Assembly (NCBI RefSeq): GCF_020616155.1
Contig: NZ_CP085530.1
Coordinates: 449,501-513,500 of the forward strand
Direction of reading: 5' to 3'
Source of the DNA: Vogesella sp. XCS3
Lineage (GTDB): Bacteria > Pseudomonadota > Gammaproteobacteria > Burkholderiales > Chromobacteriaceae
Length of the DNA: 64,000 bases
The notes under the pieces were generated by a model. That model was not told the DNA's origin. It searched no databases and saw only the letters and a program-made list of their open reading frames with translations. This document shows positions 17,528-23,100 of the stretch, piece after piece (the first letter of the stretch is position 1; each line of letters begins with the position of its first letter). Made by a program: the position numbers and the translations under genes.

Positions 17528-17911
17528 ATGCAAAACCTTCATATCCCTGCTACCACCTACAGCCCGCAAGTAGACTTTGATTTTGCCCGCCACCAGCTGA
17601 GCCTGCGCGGCGAGAGCTACCCGGAAAACGCCAGCGTGTTCTTTGCCCCCATCATGGCAGCGCTGGACGCCTACCTGGCGCCGCTGGACCACGTGCGCAT
17701 TAGCGTGGACGTGCAGTTGGCCTACTTCAACAGCGCCAGCACCAAGGCCATTCTGGCCGTGTTCGAGCGCCTGAACGCCGCTGCCGTAGCGGGTAACTAC
17801 GTGACCGTTAACTGGCACAGCGACCCGGACGACGACACCATCATGGAGTTTGGCCAGGAGATTGCCGAGGATAACCCCGCACTGGACGTACACCTGCTGG
17901 AACTGGCCTGA
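17528..17911 (+). CDS. siaC: SiaC-family phosphoprotein (DUF1987)
   Basis: 127 aa, the SiaC/DUF1987 family, a STAS-like fold. Typical features are the N-terminal IPATTYSPQVDFDFARHQLSLRGESYPENASVFFAPIM and the central VQLAYFNSASTKAILAVFERL, where the phosphorylatable serine/threonine lies (STK). In Pseudomonas, unphosphorylated SiaC activates the diguanylate cyclase SiaD. Here no GGDEF gene follows in the operon; the nearest is about 24 kb away (41462-42706). The target of this switch is therefore open. Confidence 0.88.
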   Translation: MQNLHIPATTYSPQVDFDFARHQLSLRGESYPENASVFFAPIMAALDAYLAPLDHVRISVDVQLAYFNSASTKAILAVFERLNAAAVAGNYVTVNWHSDPDDDTIMEFGQEIAEDNPALDVHLLELA

Positions 17912-18044
17912 GTCGTCGATACGGGCAGTGCCGCGCCCGGTTTGGCCGCCGGTTTTGACTTGGCGCTAGCCTGCCCGGCCGGTGTAGCCCGCTGCGAGCA
18001 CCCGTGTCATGGCTGTTGCTGCCATGACTGGTGCCCGCTGTGCT

Positions 18045-18629
18045 TTATTGGCCTGGTTTGGCGCTATTGGCCGGGTGCTCGGGGCAGGTGAGCAGGTGGT
18101 CGTTCACCACGCCGGTAGCCTGCAGAAAGGCGTAGATCACGGTGCTGCCGACAAAATTCATGCCGGCTTTCTTCAGCGCCTTGCTGATGCTGTCCGATAG
18201 CGGCGTGCTGGCCGGTGCCTCTGCCAGTGTTGCCCAGTGGTTTTGCACCGGCTGGCCACCCACCTGCGCCCACAGCCAGTCGGCAAAGCTGCCGTGCTCG
18301 CGCTGCATGGCCAGAAACACCCGAGCGTTGCGGATGGCGCTGTTCACTTTCAGCCGGTTGCGCACAATGCCCGGGTCCTGCAGCAGGCGTTCCACGTCGG
18401 CCTCGGTCATCGCCGCCACCTTTACCGGGTCGAAGTCATGAAACACGCGGCGGTAGTGCTCGCGTTTGCGCAGGATGGTGATCCACGACAGCCCGGCCTG
18501 TGCGCCTTCCAGTATAAGCATTTCAAATAGCTTCTGGTCGTCGTGTACCGGTTTGCCCCACTCGTGGTCGTGGTAGGCCATGTATAGCGGGTCGTCGCCG
18601 CACCAGCTGCAGCGTGTCAGTTCAGTCAT
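18045..18629 (-). CDS. tag: DNA-3-methyladenine glycosylase I
   Basis: 194 aa, the usual Tag length. The N-terminal RCSWCGDDPLYMAYHDHEWGKPVHDD and QAGLSWITILRKREHYRRVFHDFDP are the family signature, with Cys and His residues for the zinc site; the C-terminus has NFVGSTVIYAFLQATGVVNDHLLTCPEH. It excises 3-methyladenine from alkylated DNA. The ATG at 18629 has GGAGAAAATGC upstream; a further ATG 16 codons earlier gives no homology. It overlaps the upstream TfoX-domain gene by 8 bases, so the two are co-transcribed. Confidence 0.95.
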   Translation of the reverse strand: MTELTRCSWCGDDPLYMAYHDHEWGKPVHDDQKLFEMLILEGAQAGLSWITILRKREHYRRVFHDFDPVKVAAMTEADVERLLQDPGIVRNRLKVNSAIRNARVFLAMQREHGSFADWLWAQVGGQPVQNHWATLAEAPASTPLSDSISKALKKAGMNFVGSTVIYAFLQATGVVNDHLLTCPEHPANSAKPGQ

Positions 18630-18879
18630 GCATTTTCTCCAGGTCTTCCAGTGCCAGTAGCAGTGCCAGGCGGTCATCGCGCGCCACCTGCTGCCAGTGG
18701 CGGCCGCTCAGCGCGCCTTCCAGCGCCCATAGCAGGTTCAGGCTAGCGCGTTGCCCGCTGCGCTTCACTTGCGCGTAGGCGGCCACCGCGCCCAACTGAC
18801 GCAAGTTGGCCGCATCGGGTATGCCAGCCGCCCGCAGCATGCGCCATGAGGCAGGGCCAAGGTTGACGGTGTTGTCCAT
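18622..18879 (-). CDS. Small TfoX C-terminal domain protein
   Basis: 85 aa, corresponding only to the C-terminal domain of TfoX/Sxy: LGPASWRMLRAAGIPDAANLRQLGAVAAYAQVKRSGQRASLNLLWALEGALSGRHWQQV. Full TfoX proteins (about 200 aa) regulate competence in gammaproteobacteria; stand-alone C-terminal-domain proteins are widespread and of unclear function. The ATG at 18879 begins exactly at the domain; the RBS is weak. The gene overlaps tag by 8 bases. A competence role should not be assumed. Confidence 0.75.
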   Translation of the reverse strand: MDNTVNLGPASWRMLRAAGIPDAANLRQLGAVAAYAQVKRSGQRASLNLLWALEGALSGRHWQQVARDDRLALLLALEDLEKMHD

Positions 18880-18978
18880 ATTGCCAGTGTAACGCGGCAC
18901 TGCTGCCAGCGTGCTGTCAGCGGCATGGCACAAACCTTGCTGCGTTCATGGCTAATTCACCCCAAAGACAGGTCTCCC

Positions 18979-19557
18979 ATGTTAAGCGTCATGCTGGTCA
19001 ACGATGGCTCCGGCAAGGCCGCCGCGCTGAAAGAAGCGCTGGCGGCTGCAGGCGTGCGCGTGGTGGCCGAGGTGGCGGCCAACCTGCAGCTGGCTGACAT
19101 GCTGGCCGCAGCCCGGCCCGACGTGGTGCTGATCGACAGCGACGCGCCGTCGCGCGACATGCTGGAGCAGGTGTGCGTGATGGGTGCCCGCCACGGCCAG
19201 CCGGTGGTGATGTTTACCGACGACAACCGCCGTGACACCATCCGCGCCGCGCTGTCGGCCGGCGTGGCCGCCTACGTGGTGGGTAGCGTGGAAGCGGCGC
19301 GCATCCAGCCCTTGCTGGAGGTGGCCATCGAGCGCCACCAGCTGGAGCAAGCGCGGCGCAGCGAGCTGGCCAGCGCGCAGCAGCAGCTGGCCGAGCGCAA
19401 GGTAATCGAAAAGGCCAAGGGCTTGCTGATGCAGATGAAAGGCCTGGACGAGCAGACCGCCTACAAGCAGCTGCGCGAACGCGCGATGCAGCAGCAAAAG
19501 CGCCTGGCCGACGTGGCGCAGGAAATCATCAGCCTGGCCGAATGGCTGCAAGGCTGA
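18979..19557 (+). CDS. nasT: ANTAR-domain nitrate/nitrite antitermination regulator NasT
   Basis: 192 aa. The N-terminal receiver-like domain (VMLVNDGSGKAAALKEAL, VVLIDSDAP with an aspartate at about residue 53, VMFTDDNRRDTIRAALSAGVAAYVVG) is followed by a coiled linker and a C-terminal ANTAR RNA-binding domain (ERKVIEKAKGLLMQMKGLDEQTAYKQLRERAMQQQKRLADVAQEIISLAEWL). NasT binds paired hexaloop hairpins in nitrate-operon leaders and prevents termination; such leaders are found here upstream of nrtA and nirB. The ATG at 18979 begins strand 1. NasS, the usual nitrate-sensing partner, is not adjacent. Confidence 0.92.
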   Translation: MLSVMLVNDGSGKAAALKEALAAAGVRVVAEVAANLQLADMLAAARPDVVLIDSDAPSRDMLEQVCVMGARHGQPVVMFTDDNRRDTIRAALSAGVAAYVVGSVEAARIQPLLEVAIERHQLEQARRSELASAQQQLAERKVIEKAKGLLMQMKGLDEQTAYKQLRERAMQQQKRLADVAQEIISLAEWLQG

Positions 19558-19631
19558 GCCGCGCTGGTGCGTGGCCGCGCTATTGCGGTGCACAAACTAC
19601 GCCGGCAGGCAGCAAAACACGGTTTCAAGGC

Positions 19632-19647
19632 TGGCACGGCACTTGCT
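19632..19647 (+). promoter_or_regulatory. Sigma-54 promoter of nrtABD
   Basis: TGGCACGGCACTTGCT matches the sigma-54 consensus TGGCAC-N5-TTGCW with the required GG/GC spacing. It lies about 155 bases before the nrtA start and just upstream of the ANTAR hairpins. The same 22-base neighbourhood recurs before nirB. Confidence 0.85.
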
Positions 19648-19659
19648 GACGTGACAGCA

Positions 19660-19709
19660 GGCGCAAGGTAGCGCCAACACATTCAACAGGAAGGTGCCAA
19701 CGGCGGCGC
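19660..19709 (+). promoter_or_regulatory. Two-hairpin ANTAR (NasT) target in the nrtA leader
   Basis: Hairpin 1: stem GGCGC/GCGCC (19660-19664, 19671-19675) with hexaloop AAGGTA. Hairpin 2: stem GTGCC/GGCGC (19694-19698, 19705-19709, one T-G wobble) with hexaloop AACGGC. Both loops have A at position 1 and G at position 4, the known ANTAR recognition rule. An intrinsic terminator follows 22 bases later. Confidence 0.85.
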
Positions 19710-19731
19710 AAGCCTGGGAGTACGGACAACG

Positions 19732-19778
19732 GCGTCCGTTGCCCTTTCTGACGAGAGGGCGACGGACGCTTTTCTTTT
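19732..19778 (+). terminator. Leader (attenuation) terminator upstream of nrtA
   Basis: GCGTCCGT-T-GCCCT (19732-19745) pairs with AGGGC-G-ACGGACGC (19756-19769), with a T-rich tail TTTTCTTTT. It lies between the sigma-54 promoter and the nrtA start, so it must be read through; NasT antitermination is the obvious mechanism. Confidence 0.88.
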
Positions 19779-19802
19779 GTGGCTACCGCTTAGGAGCAAA
19801 CG

Positions 19803-21065
19803 ATGAAAACGCGTCAGCAACCCGATACCCAAACCCTGGCGGCCGCCCGCCGCGACTTTCTCAAGGGAGCCTTGTCACTGATGGCCTCTACCGCCTTGCC
19901 CGCCGGCTTTGCCCTGCAAGCACTGGCTGCCCCTGTGGGCAAACCGGAAAAAACCGAAGTCAAAGTGGGCTTCATCCCGCTGACCGACTGTGCTTCGGTG
20001 ATCGTGGCCTCCAAGATGGGCTTCGACAAGAAATACGGCATCACTATCGTGCCGTCCAAGGAAGCCAGCTGGGCGGCAGTGCGCGACAAGCTGGTTAACG
20101 GCGAGCTCGACGCCTCGCACGCGCTGTACGGCATGATCTACGGCGTGCACCTGGGCGTGGGGGGCCCCAAGAAAGACATGGCGGTGCTGATGACGCTGAA
20201 CCAGAACGGCCAGGGCATCACGCTTTCCAACCAGCTGAAAGAGAAGGGCGCCACCACCGGCCCGGCGCTGGCCAAGCTGATCAAGGCCGAGCCGCGCGAG
20301 TACACCTTTGCCCAGACCTTTCCCACCGGCACCCACGCCATGTGGCTGTATTACTGGCTGGCCGCGCACGGCGTGAACCCGCTGACCGACGTGAAAACCA
20401 TCGTGGTGCCGCCGCCGCAAATGGTGGCCAATATGCGGGTGGACAATATGGACGGCTACTGCGTGGGCGAGCCGTGGAACGCCCGCGCCATCGCCGACGG
20501 TATCGGCTTCAGCGTGGCCACCACCCAGCAGATCTGGCCGGACCACCCGGAAAAGGTACTGGGCACCACCGGCGACTGGGTAAAACAGCACCCCAATACC
20601 GCCCGTGCGCTGGTGGCAGCGCTGCTGGAAGCTTCGCGCTACATCGACGACGTGAAAAACCGCGCCGCCGTGGCCAAGCTGATCGCCGACAAGGCCTACG
20701 TCAACGCGCCGGAGCCGGTGATCGAAGGCCGCTTCCTGGGCGCCTACGAAGACGGCCTGGGCAAGAAGTGGCAAGACCCCAAGCTGATGAAGTTCTTCGA
20801 CGGCGGCAAGGTCAATTTCCCCTATCTGTCCGACGGCATGTGGTTCCTGACCCAGCACAAGCGCTGGGGCCTGCTGAAAACCGACCCCGACTACCTGGCG
20901 GTAGCCAAGCAGATCAACCAGATCGCCGTCTACAAGGACGCCGCCGCCATGGCCAAGGTACCGGTGCCGGCCAGTGACATGCGCAGCAGCAAGCTGATCG
21001 ACGGCGTGGTGTGGGACGGCAAGAACCCGGCGGCCTACGCCGCCAGCTTCAAGATCAAGGCCTGA
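19803..21065 (+). CDS. nrtA: Nitrate ABC transporter substrate-binding protein (NrtA/NasF-like)
   Basis: 420 aa. The N-terminus has a twin-arginine signal (AARRDFLKGALSLMASTALPAG), so the protein is exported folded. The rest matches the nitrate/bicarbonate-binding family: VKVGFIPLTDCASVIVASKMGFDKKYGITI, KLVNGELDASHALYGMIYGVHLG, FPTGTHAMWLYYWLAAHGVNP, VVPPPQMVANMRVDNMDGYCVGEPWNARA. It delivers nitrate to the NrtB/NrtD pump. An RBS (TTAGGAG) precedes the ATG. The Tat signal argues against this being the cytoplasmic sensor NasS, its close homologue. Confidence 0.92.
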   Translation: MKTRQQPDTQTLAAARRDFLKGALSLMASTALPAGFALQALAAPVGKPEKTEVKVGFIPLTDCASVIVASKMGFDKKYGITIVPSKEASWAAVRDKLVNGELDASHALYGMIYGVHLGVGGPKKDMAVLMTLNQNGQGITLSNQLKEKGATTGPALAKLIKAEPREYTFAQTFPTGTHAMWLYYWLAAHGVNPLTDVKTIVVPPPQMVANMRVDNMDGYCVGEPWNARAIADGIGFSVATTQQIWPDHPEKVLGTTGDWVKQHPNTARALVAALLEASRYIDDVKNRAAVAKLIADKAYVNAPEPVIEGRFLGAYEDGLGKKWQDPKLMKFFDGGKVNFPYLSDGMWFLTQHKRWGLLKTDPDYLAVAKQINQIAVYKDAAAMAKVPVPASDMRSSKLIDGVVWDGKNPAAYAASFKIKA

Positions 21066-21076
21066 GGAGGTGTGAC

Positions 21077-21955
21077 ATGACTGTTGCCAAACCCGTTGCG
21101 GCCAACCTGGCATTGCCGCGCCGCCGCAAGCCGGTATCGCCGGTAGCCCGCCTGGCCGCTACCCCCGTGCTGGCGCCGCTGGTGCCCTTGCTGCGCGCCG
21201 TGGTACCGCCCTTGCTGGGCCTGCTGGCTTTTCTGTTGCTGTGGACGCTAGTGTCGCAACTGAGCAAGGGCAGCCTGCCCGGCCCGGTGAGCACCTGGGC
21301 CTCGGCACGCGAGCTGTTTGCCGACCCGTTCTACCAGAACGGCCCCAACGACCAGGGCATAGGCTGGAACATCCTGATGTCGCTGGGCCGTGTCGGCGCC
21401 GGTTTCGGCATGGCGGCGCTGGTGGGCATTCCGCTGGGCTTCATGATCGGCCGCTTCGATTTTCTGGCGCGCATGACGGCGCCGGTGATCAGCCTGCTGC
21501 GCCCGGTCAGCCCGCTGGCCTGGCTGCCGATCGGCCTGCTGGTGTTCAAGGCCGCCAGCCCGGCGTCGATCTGGGTGATCTTCATCTCCAGCATCTGGCC
21601 GATGATCCTCAATACTGCCGCCGGCGTGCGCGCCGTACCGCAGGACTACCTGAACGTGGCGCGCGTGCTGCGGCTGTCGGAATGGAAGGTGTTCAGCGTC
21701 ATCCTGCTGCCGGCCACGCTACCGCACATGCTTACCGGCGTGCGGCTGGCGGTGGGCACGGCCTGGCTGGTGATCGTGGCCGCCGAGATGCTCACCGGCG
21801 GCGTGGGGCTGGGCTTCTGGGTGTGGGACGAATGGAACAACCTGAACGTGGAGCACATCCTGATCGCCATCTTCGTGGTGGGGCTTGTGGGCTTGTTGCT
21901 GGAACAGGCGCTGGTATGGCTGGCACGCAAAGCCAGTTTCGGGCAGGAGAACTGA
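21077..21955 (+). CDS. nrtB: Nitrate ABC transporter permease
   Basis: 292 aa. Inner-membrane permease of the BPD_transp_1 family with about six membrane segments (for example VPPLLGLLAFLLLWTLVSQL, GFGMAALVGIPLGFMIGRF, HILIAIFVVGLVGLLLEQALVWL). The EAA-loop region reads AAGVRAVPQDYLNVARVLRLSEWKVFSVILLPATLPHMLTGVRLAVGTAWLVIVAAEML, which contacts the ATPase. The ATG at 21077 has GAGGAGG upstream, 11 bases after the nrtA stop. It forms an operon with nrtA and nrtD. Confidence 0.93.
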   Translation: MTVAKPVAANLALPRRRKPVSPVARLAATPVLAPLVPLLRAVVPPLLGLLAFLLLWTLVSQLSKGSLPGPVSTWASARELFADPFYQNGPNDQGIGWNILMSLGRVGAGFGMAALVGIPLGFMIGRFDFLARMTAPVISLLRPVSPLAWLPIGLLVFKAASPASIWVIFISSIWPMILNTAAGVRAVPQDYLNVARVLRLSEWKVFSVILLPATLPHMLTGVRLAVGTAWLVIVAAEMLTGGVGLGFWVWDEWNNLNVEHILIAIFVVGLVGLLLEQALVWLARKASFGQEN

Positions 21956-21956
21956 C

Positions 21957-22748
21957 ATGGACCGCTTTGTCGAGCTGGAAAACATCCATAAGCACTTTGA
22001 TACCAAAAAAGGCCGCTTCGTCGCGCTGCAGGACGTCAACCTCACCATCCGCCAGGGCGAGTTCGTGTCGCTGATCGGCCACTCCGGCTGCGGCAAGTCC
22101 ACGGTGCTCAACATCATCGCCGGCTTGCTGGACCCGAGCGACGGCATTGCGCTGTGCAACGGCCGCGAAATCGACGGCCCCGGCCCCGAGCGTGCGGTGG
22201 TGTTCCAGAACCACAGCCTGCTGCCGTGGCTCACTTGCTACGGCAACATCCTGCTGGCGGTGGAGCGCGTGTTCGGTGCCAAGGAAAGCAAGGCGCAGTT
22301 GGCCGCACGCACCGATGAGGCGCTGGCGCTGGTGGGTCTGCAGCACGCCCGCGACAAGCACCCGCACGAGATCTCCGGCGGCATGAAGCAGCGGGTGGGC
22401 ATTGCCCGGGCGCTGGCGATGGAACCCAAGGTACTACTGATGGACGAGCCGTTCGGCGCGCTGGACGCGCTGACCCGCGCCAACCTGCAGGACGAGATGG
22501 TGAAGATCGTCGACAAGACCGGCAGCACGGTGGTGATGGTGACGCACGACGTGGACGAGGCGGTGCTGCTGTCCGACCGCATCGTGATGATGACCAACGG
22601 CCCGGCCGCCACCGTGGGCGAGATCCTGCACGTAGACCTGCCACGCCCGCGCAACCGGCTGGCACTGGCCAGCGACCCGGCCTACCACGCCTGCCGCAGC
22701 GCGGTGTTGGACTTCCTGTACCAGAAGCACAAGCGGGAAGCGGCCTAG
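21957..22748 (+). CDS. nrtD: Nitrate ABC transporter ATP-binding protein
   Basis: 263 aa, ABC ATPase of the NrtD/CmpD/SsuB type. Walker A is GHSGCGKST (about residues 42-50); the Q-loop is VVFQNHSLLPW; the ABC signature ISGGMKQRVGIARAL; Walker B VLLMDEPFGALDAL; and the switch histidine is in MVTHDVDEAV. It starts one base after nrtB. There is no C-terminal NrtA-like sensor extension (as in NrtC), so a single short ATPase probably serves as a homodimer. A terminator follows. Confidence 0.93.
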   Translation: MDRFVELENIHKHFDTKKGRFVALQDVNLTIRQGEFVSLIGHSGCGKSTVLNIIAGLLDPSDGIALCNGREIDGPGPERAVVFQNHSLLPWLTCYGNILLAVERVFGAKESKAQLAARTDEALALVGLQHARDKHPHEISGGMKQRVGIARALAMEPKVLLMDEPFGALDALTRANLQDEMVKIVDKTGSTVVMVTHDVDEAVLLSDRIVMMTNGPAATVGEILHVDLPRPRNRLALASDPAYHACRSAVLDFLYQKHKREAA

Positions 22749-22781
22749 CCGGCAACTGTTTGTCCCGCCAAGCGCGTTGAT

Positions 22782-22806
22782 ACCGGGCCTTGCGCCCGGT
22801 TTTTTC
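22782..22806 (+). terminator. Terminator after nrtABD
   Basis: ACCGGGC (22782-22788) pairs with GCCCGGT (22794-22800), followed by TTTTTT. It separates the uptake operon from the nirB operon, which has its own promoter. Confidence 0.8.
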
Positions 22807-22927
22807 ATGGGCAGGTCTGGCTGCGCCGCCTCGGGGTAAGCAGGGCGGCATGCCGCAAACTGGTGCGGCGCTGCACCAGCGCTAGGCAGGGTTGGCCGCA
22901 AAAGCGGCTGAAATGCTACTGCCAGGC

Positions 22928-22943
22928 TGGCACGGCAGTTGCT
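22928..22943 (+). promoter_or_regulatory. Sigma-54 promoter of nirB operon
   Basis: TGGCACGGCAGTTGCT matches the sigma-54 -24/-12 consensus with correct spacing. It is nearly identical to the element upstream of nrtA, including the preceding GGC and following G. The nirB start is about 158 bases downstream. Confidence 0.85.
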
Positions 22944-22969
22944 GTAGCCATAATACGCAAAGGTCTCTT

Positions 22970-22985
22970 GCGCCAATGGCGGCGC
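22970..22985 (+). promoter_or_regulatory. ANTAR-type hexaloop hairpin in the nirB leader
   Basis: Stem GCGCC/GGCGC (22970-22974, 22981-22985) with hexaloop AATGGC, A at 1 and G at 4. A less regular partner, CGCAA...TTGCG (22956-22960, 22968-22972), lies immediately upstream and overlaps it; its loop contains AGGT, as in nrtA hairpin 1. A NasT target is inferred. Confidence 0.7.
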
Positions 22986-23004
22986 AGGAGCGGGACAAGG
23001 AAGT

Positions 23005-23046
23005 CCGCTGCCGTGGGGGTGCCCACGGTAGCGGGCTTTTTTTTTT
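23005..23046 (+). terminator. Leader (attenuation) terminator upstream of nirB
   Basis: CCGCTGCCGTGGG (23005-23017) pairs with CCCACGGTAGCGG (23022-23034, one wobble), followed by GC and a run of ten T. It lies between promoter and nirB, as in the nrtA leader. Confidence 0.9.
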
Positions 23047-23100
23047 GGACTGTGCCACAGCAAAGCCGCGGTGGCGCAGCCGGCTGGAAAGGACGCAACA

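Noticed and set aside
19803..21065. NrtA-like protein as the NasS sensor
   Set aside because: A clear twin-arginine signal (RRDFLKG) marks it as exported, whereas NasS is cytoplasmic.
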